Source: an uncultured SAR116 cluster alpha proteobacterium (GTDB taxonomy: Bacteria; Pseudomonadota; Alphaproteobacteria; Puniceispirillales; Puniceispirillaceae). From it: DNA of 41,674 nucleotides. The position numbers and the translations under genes were made by a program. Below the pieces are notes generated by a model. It searched no databases, was not told the origin of the DNA, and saw only the letters and a list, made by a program, of their open reading frames with translations. Below are positions 1 to 6,623 of the stretch, in pieces. How positions within the stretch are numbered: position 1 is the stretch's first letter; the number at the start of each line of letters is the position of its first letter. The stretch covers positions 1-41,674 of the forward strand of contig CACCQD010000014.1 in the NCBI GenBank assembly GCA_902547925.1, in the 5' to 3' direction.

Positions 1-264
1 TTTGGCGAAGTGGGGATGCGGCATGTGTTATGTACCGATATTTCGCGCGACGGCACGATGACCGGGTGCAATACGGCGCTTTATGAGGAGGTCAAGACCT
101 CTTCTCCCGCTATCCAGCTGCAGGCCTCTGGTGGGGTGAGCAGCCTTGGTGATCTTGAGGCACTATCTACCGATGGGGTGATCATTGGCAAGGCGCTCTA
201 TGAAGGGGCGTTCGGGCTGGGTGAGGCGCTGGCTATTGGCAGGAAAAAGGCAGGCACATGCTGA
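1..264 (+). CDS. hisA: HisA, 3' end only (partial at window edge)
   Basis: C-terminal 87 residues of phosphoribosylformimino-5-aminoimidazole carboxamide ribotide isomerase (the ProFAR isomerase of histidine synthesis, cytoplasmic). The frame is open from base 1. The HisA-specific segment [12 protein letters not shown] is followed by [11 protein letters not shown] and the IIGKALYEG phosphate-binding end of the TIM barrel. The stop overlaps the start of hisF by 7 bases, which suggests translational coupling. The 5' part lies outside the window. Confidence 0.95.
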   Translation, partial: FGEVGMRHVLCTDISRDGTMTGCNTALYEEVKTSSPAIQLQASGGVSSLGDLEALSTDGVIIGKALYEGAFGLGEALAIGRKKAGTC

Positions 265-1040
265 CAAAACGCATCATTGCCTGTCTCGATGTGCGCGATG
301 GCCGCGTCGTCAAAGGCGTGCAGTTTCGCAACCATCGCGATATGGGTGATATTTTGGAACTGGCGCAGCGGTATGCCGATGAGGGCGTTGACGAGCTGGT
401 GTTCTATGACATCACCGCGAGCAGTGATGGCCGTGTTGTCGATAAAAGTTGGGTCAATCAGGTGGCGCGGCGGATCAATATTCCATTTTGCGTTGCCGGC
501 GGTATCCGCAGCATCGAGGATGCGCGGATGATCCTGAATGATGGGGCTGACAAGATTTCGGTGAATTCACCAGCGCTAGAAAATCCAAATTTTATCAGCG
601 AGTTGGCGGCTGTTTTTGGCACGCAATGTGTGGTTGTGGGGATCGACAGCCGCGAGGAGGTGGGAAATGATGGCACGCCTGTCTACCGCGTTTACCAATA
701 TACCGGCGATGCGACGAAAACCATTGCGTCAAAACGTGACACGATCAGCTGGGCGCAGGAGGCGGAACAGCGCGGCGCAGGCGAGATTGTGCTGAACTGC
801 ATGAATAATGACGGGGTGAAGCGGGGCTATGATCTGGCGCAGCTGGCGCTTGTGCGTGATGCGGTGCGCCTACCGATGATCGCGTCTGGCGGGGCTGGTG
901 ACTACAGGCATTTTGCCGATCTGTTCAGCAAAACCGGAATTGATGGCGGGCTTGCCGCCTCGGTCTTTCACAGTGGGCAGATCCCCATCCCCAAACTCAA
1001 GAAATATCTTGTCAGCAAACAAATTGAAGTGCGGATCTAG
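258..1040 (+). CDS. hisF: Imidazole glycerol phosphate synthase, cyclase subunit HisF
   Basis: 260 residues, the normal HisF length. The start [23 protein letters not shown] carries the first catalytic Asp (LDVRDG). FCVAGGIRS and VVVGIDSRE supply the GG phosphate-binding turn and the second catalytic Asp. [10 protein letters not shown] and [13 protein letters not shown] form the C-terminal phosphate site. With HisH glutaminase it converts PRFAR plus ammonia to IGP and AICAR. It overlaps hisA by 7 bases and is followed 2 bases later by hisIE, so these genes form one operon. No disruption is seen. Confidence 0.98.
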   Translation: MLTKRIIACLDVRDGRVVKGVQFRNHRDMGDILELAQRYADEGVDELVFYDITASSDGRVVDKSWVNQVARRINIPFCVAGGIRSIEDARMILNDGADKISVNSPALENPNFISELAAVFGTQCVVVGIDSREEVGNDGTPVYRVYQYTGDATKTIASKRDTISWAQEAEQRGAGEIVLNCMNNDGVKRGYDLAQLALVRDAVRLPMIASGGAGDYRHFADLFSKTGIDGGLAASVFHSGQIPIPKLKKYLVSKQIEVRI

Positions 1041-1042
1041 CG

Positions 1043-1735
1043 ATGACATCAACCACATTAACCAGACCAGCCAAAGCAGCCACGCGCGGGGCAGATTATG
1101 CCGAGATCATCTCTCGGGCTGACTGGAATAAAGGCAATGACGCGGGCAGTGAGACGGGCAATGGACTGTTGCCAGCAATCGTTCAGAACCCCGATAACGG
1201 CCAGATTCTGATGCTGGGTTACATGGATGCGGCGGCTTTGGCGGCAACCATAGAGACAGGCAATGTGACCTTTTTCAGCCGGTCGAAGCAGCGGTTGTGG
1301 GTTAAAGGCGAAAGCTCGGGTAATTTTCTGAAATTTGTTGAAGTGAAAATCGATTGTGACAATGATACGCTGTTGGTGACGGCGCGGCCTGTGGGGCCGA
1401 CATGTCACACTGGCAACATCAGTTGTTTTGGCGATGAGATGGTGCCGCCGACCCTGTTCCTGAATGAACTGTCGGCGCTGATTGCCGCGCGCCAGCGTGA
1501 GATGCCGGAAGGCAGTTACACCACCAGCCTGTTTGCTGAGGGCAAGGCCCGGATCGCGCAGAAAGTTGGCGAGGAAGGGGTTGAGCTGGCGCTGGCGCGG
1601 ATGAAGGATGATCGTGGCGAAATGGCGAATGAGGCCGCCGATTTGCTGTTTCACATGATGGTACTGTTGAAGGATGCCGGGCTTGAGCTCGATGATGTCA
1701 TCCGAGTGCTACGGTCCCGGCACGTCGCTGAATAA
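1043..1735 (+). CDS. hisIE: Bifunctional phosphoribosyl-AMP cyclohydrolase / phosphoribosyl-ATP pyrophosphatase HisIE
   Basis: 230 residues. The N-terminal half (about 45-135) is HisI: NPDNGQILMLGYMD, SRSKQRLWVKGESSGN and the Zn/Mg-binding segment around CDNDTLL and GPTCHTGNISCF. The C-terminal half (about 140-228) is HisE: KARIAQKVGEEGVELALA and NEAADLLFHMMVLL, the metal-binding four-helix signature. It catalyses steps 2 and 3 of histidine synthesis. Many alphaproteobacteria keep hisI and hisE separate, so the fused form is mildly notable. The first 40 residues are a poorly conserved extension, so a slightly later start is possible. It is the last his gene here. Confidence 0.96.
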   Translation: MTSTTLTRPAKAATRGADYAEIISRADWNKGNDAGSETGNGLLPAIVQNPDNGQILMLGYMDAAALAATIETGNVTFFSRSKQRLWVKGESSGNFLKFVEVKIDCDNDTLLVTARPVGPTCHTGNISCFGDEMVPPTLFLNELSALIAARQREMPEGSYTTSLFAEGKARIAQKVGEEGVELALARMKDDRGEMANEAADLLFHMMVLLKDAGLELDDVIRVLRSRHVAE

Positions 1736-2082
1736 CTAATAACGCAAGCGCGCGGAGAGGGGGCTGTCGGCTATGGTGACGATGCTGATTTCGCGTGAGG
1801 TCGCCGGACGTGTCAGACGGCGGCTGCGCACCGCCTGCAGCAACTGGCGAATGAACGTTAAGCGTTCTATCAATCATTGTCTAACTTCAACAACTTTAGA
1901 AAAGGGTGGTTAAGAAGCAATGATGAGACCATAAAACAGGCGTTGGCTATAAGTTAGTTTTACCCTTCGACTTTGATATTTGCTAATTTAGGAAAAGTGA
2001 ATTTAAAACGAAGCCCTATCTTTCTCTATAGTAAAAGTAATAGTAGTAGTGTCAGAACGTCGCAGCTTCAGAGAGAGATGAT
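1736..2082. other. Intergenic stretch after hisIE
   Basis: 347 bases with no gene I can support. The first 120 bases are GC-rich like the his genes. From about 1890 the sequence becomes AT-rich, so the boundary of foreign DNA probably lies here. It contains a block (1899-1941) also found at 6181-6222. No clear terminator was recognised after hisIE. Confidence 0.6.
1899..1941 (+). repeat. Dispersed block shared with 6181-6222 (copy 1)
   Basis: Starting GAAAAGGGTGG and running through CAATGATGAGAC to AAAACAGGC, this stretch matches 6181-6222 at most positions. The second copy sits 20-odd bases before the right-end arm repeats of the second tRNA-Asn element. This copy may therefore be the end of an older, related element between hisIE and 2759. 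Confidence 0.6.
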
Positions 2083-2463
2083 ATGAATAGCATTTTGATT
2101 ACCCTGACATTTGTGCTGCTCATACCCTTTTTTAAAGCTGAAAGAATGTTATCCGATGTACAAAACGGACGGAAAATTGCAATGATCAAACTTTATTATT
2201 TAGTCATGGATAGCCGCCACAACCCGCTGGCTCACATACCAGACACTTCTACACGTCACCTTGTCATGCAAATGCTAGCGTGGATGTGGTGCATTGTTTT
2301 CTCGATGTGGGTGGGATCTATTGTGGTCTTTGGCGTCAGCGCAATTGTTCACGCATTTTTGCTTGCTGGTGTTTTTGTCACCGTGGGGGTGTTTGAGACA
2401 GCAAAGCGACACCCATTTCACTTTGGTGGGCTGGGCAGAGCGAATGGTGGTGAGCACGAATAA
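2083..2463 (+). CDS. Small putative membrane protein, unknown function
   Basis: 126 residues, not recognised. A hydrophobic N-terminus (ILITLTFVLLIPFF) is followed by a basic/polar stretch (20-60). Residues 63-100 (MLAWMWCIVFSMWVGSIVVF and the hydrophobic run after it) can form one or two membrane helices. The C-terminal tail is His/Gly-rich. AGAGAGATGAT just upstream provides a weak purine-rich ribosome site. It lies in AT-rich DNA between the his operon and the first recognisable tRNA-Asn element, so it could be cargo of an older element. Confidence 0.5.
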   Translation: MNSILITLTFVLLIPFFKAERMLSDVQNGRKIAMIKLYYLVMDSRHNPLAHIPDTSTRHLVMQMLAWMWCIVFSMWVGSIVVFGVSAIVHAFLLAGVFVTVGVFETAKRHPFHFGGLGRANGGEHE

Positions 2464-2521
2464 AAATTTGAAATAAGAATTGAAAATGGGCTAGCGGGAA
2501 CTTTCTGGCGCGTTTTTTCCC

Positions 2522-2570
2522 AGTCGCTAGATCTGAAAGAGAACACTAGTCGCTCGATCTGGAAGAGAAC
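2522..2570 (+). repeat. Two direct repeats, probable integrase arm sites
   Basis: Two 23-base copies with a 26-base period (2522-2544 and 2548-2570), consensus AGTCGCTMGATCTGRAAGAG plus AAC. The AGTCGCT/AATCGCT heptamer recurs at 2581, 2649 and 2722 before the partial tRNA at 2759. It resembles the anticodon-arm part of the tRNA-Asn core (AGCGACT / AATCGCTTGG). Spaced repeats beside an att core are typical arm-type sites for tyrosine recombinases; that role is inferred. Confidence 0.5.
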
Positions 2571-2758
2571 AAAAGGCACCAATCGCTCGCTGTAAGTTAA
2601 CATCCGAAAAATGACGAAAATGCAACGCCGAGGCGAAAAAAAAGCACCAATCGCTTTACCACATATCCGGTGCGCCCTGTCACCAAAACAAGCGTGTGCG
2701 ATCACGATGTCTGATCGACGAAATCGCTCCGCATAGGGCAAGCGAGTGAAGAAAGGCT

Positions 2759-2820
2759 GGCTCCCCGGGACGGATTCGACCCGCAGGCCAAGCGATTAAC
2801 AGGTGCTTTCTCTACCGCTG
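2759..2820 (-). repeat. Partial, degenerate tRNA-Asn copy A (att site)
   Basis: Reads TGGCTCCCCGGGACGGATTC, then the T arm, variable loop, anticodon arm and D arm of the tRNA-Asn at 6477-6551, with several mismatches. It diverges at TTTATCTATAGCGG, where the 5' acceptor strand should be. It cannot make a functional tRNA. It is followed by the same 60-base leader and integrase start as copy B at 5547. Confidence 0.85.
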
Positions 2821-2879
2821 TTTATCTATAGCGGCTAAGCGATGTCCACTCAGATTATCTCCAACTTAGGAGAAGTCTG

Positions 2880-3848
2880 ATGGACCTTTTTGATTTTACC
2901 AATGAACCCGAGCAAAAGCTCACCAGTAACTCACCAGTTTTCACAGAAGTTAAGCCTGTACCTTCAAAGGTATCAGCGGTGATCAGCCATGACACCAACA
3001 CCATGCCCACTTTGCTCACTTACGCGCAGCAAGAGGCTAACAATGTCTGGAAAGCCTATAAGTATCGCCGAGACTGCCTGAGGTATATCGGACGGTTTGC
3101 GTCTACAGATGACCTAGGTTTTCTGCCGGTGGGCAAAATCACACCAAGGTATATGCGGACATTCCAAAATAGGGTCGAGCAGACCACCATGTCACCTTCG
3201 ACAGTCAATCGTCACATCGCCGCAATCTCCGGCTTGTTTCGGTATGCAATGGAGATGGTTGACATCAACGATATGCCAGCAATGCCTAAGTATGCACGGG
3301 AGCAGACAGAGCGTGTTCGCGTGTTCGCACCCGAGGAGCAGAGGGCAGTCGTTCAATATTTCCGTGACACCGGTGACAGCTGGATGGCCGATATGTTTAT
3401 CTTGGGTTGCCTCACCGGTATGCTTAAGAGCGAAATCATCGCTGTCGGTGATCAAGGTCCACGTGCTAAAGTCATTGCACCCGACAAGCAAAGTGTCCAC
3501 CTGCCTGCCGGACTTACAAAGACCAAGACAGGCCGCAAGGTCGACCTCAACGCTAAGGCTTCAGCTGCTCTTGTGAGGCGTCGTGACTGCATTGCTAAAG
3601 AGTACAGCCACGACATTTTTTATAATCGCTGGTGGAACTGTAAGGCGCGTGTTGCACCGTATGACAAGACATTTACGTTTCATGTCACACGTCATATTTG
3701 CGCTTCCAACCTCGCTAATGCCGGCAAGAACCAAAAGCTGATTGGTGAGATCCTCGGACACAGCAGCGAAAAAACCACAAGCAAGTATGTCCATCCTCAC
3801 GACGAGGCTAAAAAGGCTACCATGCGCGACTTCTCGATGGAAATATAG
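2880..3848 (+). CDS. Tyrosine recombinase/integrase, probably inactive
   Basis: 322 residues. Residues 45-145 form the SAM-like core-binding domain (PTLLTYAQQEANNVWKAYK onward); 150-315 form the catalytic domain. Box II is intact: HVTRH (H268, R271), LGH (H294) and the nucleophile SKYVH (Y303). The beta-hairpin Lys is in GLTKTKTGRK. Box I reads LTGMLKSEI where the family has TGxRxSE. The first catalytic Arg is therefore Leu182 (codon CTT at 3423-3425, one change from CGT), which should abolish strand cleavage. GGAGAA precedes the ATG. The gene points away from att copy A and shares its first codons with the stub at 5668. Confidence 0.9.
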   Translation: MDLFDFTNEPEQKLTSNSPVFTEVKPVPSKVSAVISHDTNTMPTLLTYAQQEANNVWKAYKYRRDCLRYIGRFASTDDLGFLPVGKITPRYMRTFQNRVEQTTMSPSTVNRHIAAISGLFRYAMEMVDINDMPAMPKYAREQTERVRVFAPEEQRAVVQYFRDTGDSWMADMFILGCLTGMLKSEIIAVGDQGPRAKVIAPDKQSVHLPAGLTKTKTGRKVDLNAKASAALVRRRDCIAKEYSHDIFYNRWWNCKARVAPYDKTFTFHVTRHICASNLANAGKNQKLIGEILGHSSEKTTSKYVHPHDEAKKATMRDFSMEI

Positions 3849-3859
3849 GAGGTGGGGTC

Positions 3860-4030
3860 ATGACAAAACGATTTAAGACACCAAAGCCGCCTGAGGCCAC
3901 TTGGCGCATTGCTCGGCTTCACCGGGCCAACTTCTACAATGTCAAATGGCCTGTGTGTGGCAATCGCCTCGTATGGGTGGTGGGAGGCCCGCAAGTGGGT
4001 GAGGTTATGTACACCTGTCAAACAAGCTAA
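3860..4030 (+). CDS. Small ORF after integrase, unknown
   Basis: 56 codons starting MTKRFKTPKPPEATWRIARL. A strong AGGAGGTGGGG ribosome site overlaps the integrase stop region, which argues that it is translated. The next frame continues WWEARKWVRLCTPVKQAKWR and QLPGLRPIQ to a stop near 4089. The two frames share the WRI motif, so an ancestral longer protein (or an excisionase-like partner) may have been frameshifted. No family was recognised. Confidence 0.4.
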   Translation: MTKRFKTPKPPEATWRIARLHRANFYNVKWPVCGNRLVWVVGGPQVGEVMYTCQTS

Positions 4031-4099
4031 GTGGCGCATTCGCCGATCTGAGTGGGACCAGCTGCCAGGCTTACGACCAATCCAATAGACCAATAAAGT

Positions 4100-4128
4100 C
4101 ACCGATATCTTCGGTGGTCCTTTTTTTT
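4100..4128 (+). terminator. Rho-independent terminator
   Basis: CACCGA-TATCT-TCGGTG stem-loop followed by GTCC and eight T's. It sits after the integrase and the small ORF and before the next small gene. Confidence 0.75.
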
Positions 4129-4176
4129 CGACCCAGCAATCCCCATCTTCTCTACCTAACATCAAGGGGTCAAACG

Positions 4177-4422
4177 ATGGCAGAAGTAGTGCGTAAGAAA
4201 ACAGCCAAGAAGGCGTCTGGTAAGAAGAGGGGTCGACCAAAAAAGGTCCAGACGAAGACCGAAGCAAGGAAAGCGGAAGTCCAGCCTAAACAAGCTGCAC
4301 CAGTCGAGCGTGATAAAAACGCCTTCGAGCGGAACTTCGGTGAAGGTACGGCCTTTGATTTGGATTACGGTAAGCTGTTAATTATCGCTCTTTGCATCTA
4401 TATCGCAGTGCAGGTCAGCTAA
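4177..4422 (+). CDS. Small basic protein with AT-hook-like motif and C-terminal hydrophobic segment
   Basis: 81 residues from the ATG preceded by AAGGGG. Residues 6-30 are Lys-rich (RKKTAKKASGKKRGRPKK) and contain a GRP-type AT-hook-like motif. The last 18 residues (GKLLIIALCIYIAVQVS) are hydrophobic enough for a membrane anchor. A DNA-binding-looking head on a membrane tail is unusual; the Lys-rich part could instead bind RNA, phospholipid or ribosomes. It lies between two hairpin terminators, so it is probably its own transcription unit. An upstream in-frame start (4114) lies inside the terminator and is unlikely. Confidence 0.6.
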   Translation: MAEVVRKKTAKKASGKKRGRPKKVQTKTEARKAEVQPKQAAPVERDKNAFERNFGEGTAFDLDYGKLLIIALCIYIAVQVS

Positions 4423-4451
4423 CCAACTTTTGAACAATCAGAATTACAGAG

Positions 4452-4486
4452 GGTCAGCGATCGATTTCGGTGGCCTTTTTTGTCGT
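4452..4486 (+). terminator. Rho-independent terminator
   Basis: GGTCA paired with TGGCC around a CGA...TCG inner stem, followed by six T's. The loop and tail resemble those of the terminator at 4100. Confidence 0.65.
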
Positions 4487-4566
4487 TGCAAAGACTATTA
4501 AAATAGCCGGGTGATCAGTATAGAGTGTAATCTCGAGATATTCCTGATAATGAAATGGTAGATACA

Positions 4567-4725
4567 ATGATCTCGCCTATGATGTATTCAGCTGCCTTTG
4601 GGCTTTTTCTTTTCTATTTCTTCAGATGGGTTTTTTTGGAGCGATACAACGCTGATGCTGCTCGGAACTATGCCATCATAAGCGCCTTCACCTGTGGACT
4701 CATAACCTTTGGGGCATTGATTTAA
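4567..4725 (+). CDS. Tiny two-helix membrane protein, unknown
   Basis: 52 codons. A first hydrophobic segment (YSAAFGLFLFYFFRWVFL) and a second (IISAFTCGLITFGALI) are separated by ERYNADAARN. There is no strong ribosome site (GGTAGATACA). It ends inside the first of two palindromic repeats that flank the OsmC gene. No family recognised; it is supported by composition and clean hydrophobic segmentation only. Confidence 0.4.
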   Translation: MISPMMYSAAFGLFLFYFFRWVFLERYNADAARNYAIISAFTCGLITFGALI

Positions 4726-4735
4726 TCAATATGAC
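4717..4735 (+). repeat. Near-palindromic direct repeat left of the OsmC gene
   Basis: TTGATTTAATCAATATGAC; the ATTGATTTAATCAAT part is nearly a perfect palindrome. The same sequence (TACGAC in place of TATGAC) occurs at 5282-5300, just after the OsmC stop. The gene is thus bracketed as if inserted, duplicated or co-regulated. Confidence 0.75.
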
Positions 4736-4777
4736 TCAACCGTATTTTTTTCGCATTAACATACAAATGGAGGAAAA

Positions 4778-5281
4778 ATGGAAAATGAACGGGAAAGTTT
4801 ATTAAAAAAAACTCAAGCGGGGATTAGGGATGGTTCGATAGCCAACCCTATAACAGTTGCTATTGAAAGCGACAATCAAGGAGGCTTCCATACAAAGATA
4901 TCTATGCGGCAGCATTCCTTCTCATCTGATCAACCATTTGGCTTTAACGGTCAAAACAAGGGACCTAAGCCTAGTGAACTCGTTTTGGCTGCAATCGCAG
5001 CTTGTCAGGAAACAACTTGGCGAATTTTTGCAGAAGACATGGGTGTGGAGATTAACAAGATCGCCGTTCGCTTATGGGGTGAGCAAGATTTGAAAGGATT
5101 TATGGCAATGGACGAGATTACGCCAGCCGGATTCACGAAAATTTGGGGTGAGGTTTTAATTGAGTCTTCCGCTCCAATGGAAACTTTACTTACCCTACAA
5201 TCTGTAGTTGAAAAACATTGCCCAGTCCTCGACGATATCACACGCCCAGTCCCAGTTAATCTAAATGTAAAAAAGAGCTAA
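4778..5281 (+). CDS. OsmC/Ohr-family protein
   Basis: 167 residues. OsmC-family enzymes reduce organic hydroperoxides using two Cys. Both are present: Cys in LAAIAACQETTW (about residue 77) on the central helix, and Cys in VVEKHCPVLDD (about 147). GPKPSELVLAAIAAC is the family signature. GGAGGAAAA precedes the ATG. It is more like the general OsmC/YhfA branch than true Ohr, so the substrate is uncertain. It is cargo of element 1 and is flanked by matching palindromic repeats. Confidence 0.85.
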   Translation: MENERESLLKKTQAGIRDGSIANPITVAIESDNQGGFHTKISMRQHSFSSDQPFGFNGQNKGPKPSELVLAAIAACQETTWRIFAEDMGVEINKIAVRLWGEQDLKGFMAMDEITPAGFTKIWGEVLIESSAPMETLLTLQSVVEKHCPVLDDITRPVPVNLNVKKS

Positions 5282-5300
5282 TTGATTTAATCAATACGAC
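5282..5300 (+). repeat. Near-palindromic direct repeat right of the OsmC gene
   Basis: TTGATTTAATCAATACGAC, the partner of 4717-4735. It begins one base after the OsmC stop codon. Confidence 0.75.
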
Positions 5301-5325
5301 ACAGCCCTGGAATTGGCCATACAGT

Positions 5326-5368
5326 AATCGCTTGGGCTGTTTTAGGTCGGCCATAGCAATCGCTTGGG
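5326..5368 (+). repeat. Right-end arm repeats of element 1
   Basis: Two copies of AATCGCTTGGG at 5326 and 5358, 32 bases apart. The motif equals the anticodon-stem part of the tRNA-Asn core (AATCGCTTGG on the tRNA strand). Element 2 has the same pair with the same 32-base spacing (6245, 6277). Confidence 0.7.
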
Positions 5369-5546
5369 GAAAACGAGCAGCTCGAACTCCAGAAAAACGA
5401 GAGAAAAATAGGGAAATCGATGATCGACACTTGTAGAGGGAGTAGCCGGTGCCTGTATCAACACCGACTGATGAATGGGTGTTAAAATCAGTTGGTCGTA
5501 GTCACCTCAAGAGACCCCGTACCAACCCCTGACAACAAGGGCGGCT

Positions 5547-5609
5547 GGCTCCCCGGGACGGATTCGAACCGCCAGCCAAGCGATTAACAGTCGCTTTCTC
5601 TACCGCTGA
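5547..5609 (-). repeat. Partial tRNA-Asn copy B (att site)
   Basis: 63 bases matching the 3' two-thirds of the tRNA-Asn at 6477-6551 with two differences (CCAGCC for CCGGCC, TTTCTC for TTGCTC). It then switches to TTATCTATAGCGG, as copy A does. It lacks the 5' acceptor strand, so it is not a functional tRNA. Confidence 0.9.
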
Positions 5610-5667
5610 TTATCTATAGCGGCTAAGCGATGTCCACTTGGATTATCTCCAACTAAGGAGATGTCCG

Positions 5668-5736
5668 ATGGACCTTTTTGATTTTGTTAACAAACCCGAG
5701 CAGCGAGTGGTACTCGACTCCTTAGTTCGTAAATGA
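5668..5736 (+). pseudogene. Integrase N-terminal stub
   Basis: 22 codons MDLFDFVNKPEQRVVLDSLV plus RK, then TGA. The first 12 codons are almost identical to the integrase at 2880, and the 60 bases upstream are nearly identical too, including the AAGGAGAT ribosome site. The remainder of the recombinase is deleted, and the convergent gene at 5738 begins 1 base later. Confidence 0.85.
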
Positions 5737-5737
5737 G

Positions 5738-6052
5738 TCAGTCCTGTATTAAAGGCTCGGGGAAGTTTGTTAAAAAATCGTCTGATATTGGCGTCATCAC
5801 ACCGCTTTCCATTACCATCCCAGCTTGTCTCCGAGTTTCAGTAAATTCCTCATCAGAACCAAAAGCTTGCATCGCTTCAACGCTGTCAAACTTAATGACT
5901 GAGATAAGTTTCGTTGGGTCTTCCTTGGTTGTGCCTGCAAAAAGGAGCTGCATGCCTATTCCTGCCATCTTTTCTTTCTGTGAGAAGATCATCTCTTTCC
6001 AATGGTTGAAGCCCTTGCTAATTGTAATTTCGCCTTTAACGATAATAGCCAT
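5738..6052 (-). CDS. Small alpha/beta-barrel-like protein, unknown function
   Basis: 104 residues starting MAIIVKGEITISKGFNHWKE, preceded by a good AGGAGA site. The pattern beta (IIVKGEITI) - helix (FNHWKEMIF) - beta (GMQLLFAGTTK) - beta (KLISVIKFDSVEAMQAFG) resembles dimeric ferredoxin-like or antibiotic-monooxygenase-type folds such as DUF3764. Family placement is from memory and weak. It is the only cargo gene of element 2. Confidence 0.6.
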   Translation of the reverse strand: MAIIVKGEITISKGFNHWKEMIFSQKEKMAGIGMQLLFAGTTKEDPTKLISVIKFDSVEAMQAFGSDEEFTETRRQAGMVMESGVMTPISDDFLTNFPEPLIQD

Positions 6053-6180
6053 TGTTCACTCTCCTGTTTTTGTCGCGGCAAACACTTAACCACGTATTGT
6101 TAAACATTTATGTCGCCCAAACCGGATGCGCAAGCATCGTCAGGATGATGGTGCGGTCATTGAGCACCTTTGACACCTTT

Positions 6181-6222
6181 GGAAAAGGGTGGCTTAGGCG
6201 CAACGATGAGACACGAAAACAG
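6181..6222 (+). repeat. Dispersed block shared with 1899-1941 (copy 2)
   Basis: GGAAAAGGGTGGCTTAGGCG continuing through CAACGATGAGAC to AAAACAGGC, matching copy 1 at most positions. It lies just inside the right end of element 2. Confidence 0.6.
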
Positions 6223-6244
6223 GCCCCGGAAATGGTCTAAAGCA

Positions 6245-6287
6245 TATCGCTTGGGCTATTTTTGGAGTTTTTCGGTAATCGCTTGGG
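6245..6287 (+). repeat. Right-end arm repeats of element 2
   Basis: TATCGCTTGGG at 6245 and AATCGCTTGGG at 6277, again 32 bases apart as in element 1. An inverted CCAAGCGA lies at 6446, next to the tRNA. Confidence 0.65.
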
Positions 6288-6476
6288 AAAATCGAGCGTG
6301 GAAGCCAAATATTGACCACCAGAAAAACACCAAAAACTAAGGAAAACAGCGGAAAACAGCTTGCACGGCGTCTCGCGGACGTATAAAACCACGCCCACCT
6401 GATAATCCGAGTGGACAATCAGTTGGCCTTAGGGTCGTCTCACAGCCAAGCGACTACATAAGATATGCTAGAGAAT

Positions 6477-6551
6477 TGGCTCCCCGGGACGGATTCGAAC
6501 CGCCGGCCAAGCGATTAACAGTCGCTTGCTCTACCGCTGAGCTACCGGGGA
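6477..6551 (-). tRNA. tRNA-Asn (GTT)
   Basis: The reverse strand folds as acceptor TCCCCGG/CCGGGGA, discriminator G and encoded CCA. The anticodon stem AGCGA/TCGCT carries loop CTGTTAA (anticodon GTT) and the T loop is GGTTCGAATCC. All arms pair, so the gene is functional. Its 3' portion is the integration target for elements 1 and 2; the 5' end faces selU. Confidence 0.97.
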
Positions 6552-6623
6552 AAAGCCTGAAAAGGGTTATACATAACAAAATCGCAGATGCAAGCCAGTT
6601 TTGCGAAAAGCCCAGACGAATTT

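Larger units (their letters stand above)
2759..5546 (+). mobile_element. Integrative element 1 at tRNA-Asn (about 2.8 kb)
   Basis: Bounded on the left by a degenerate partial tRNA-Asn (2759-2820) and on the right by a second partial copy (from 5547). Contents in order: a tyrosine recombinase, three tiny ORFs and an OsmC-family gene, then a right end with paired AATCGCTTGGG repeats. No replication, conjugation or capsid genes are visible. It is a minimal integrase-plus-cargo island, tandem with element 2. The boundaries come from the direct repeats; its independent mobility is doubtful because the integrase lacks its first catalytic Arg. Confidence 0.7.
5547..6476 (+). mobile_element. Integrative element 2 remnant at tRNA-Asn (about 0.93 kb)
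   Basis: Runs from partial tRNA-Asn copy B to the intact tRNA-Asn. It holds an integrase reduced to its first 22 codons, one small gene on the opposite strand and a right end with the same paired repeats and AATCAGTTGG block as element 1. It is a deletion derivative of the same element family. It can only move if the recombinase is supplied by another copy. Confidence 0.7.

Noticed and set aside
1058-1654. Minus-strand ORF of 198 codons
   Set aside because: It is antisense to hisIE, whose HisI and HisE motifs are unmistakable.
5547-5609. Second functional tRNA-Asn
   Set aside because: The 5' acceptor strand is replaced by unrelated sequence, so no acceptor stem can form. It is an att duplicate.
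5733-6089. Plus-strand ORF of 118 codons
   Set aside because: It is antisense to the small gene at 5738-6052, which has a better ribosome site and a sensible fold pattern.
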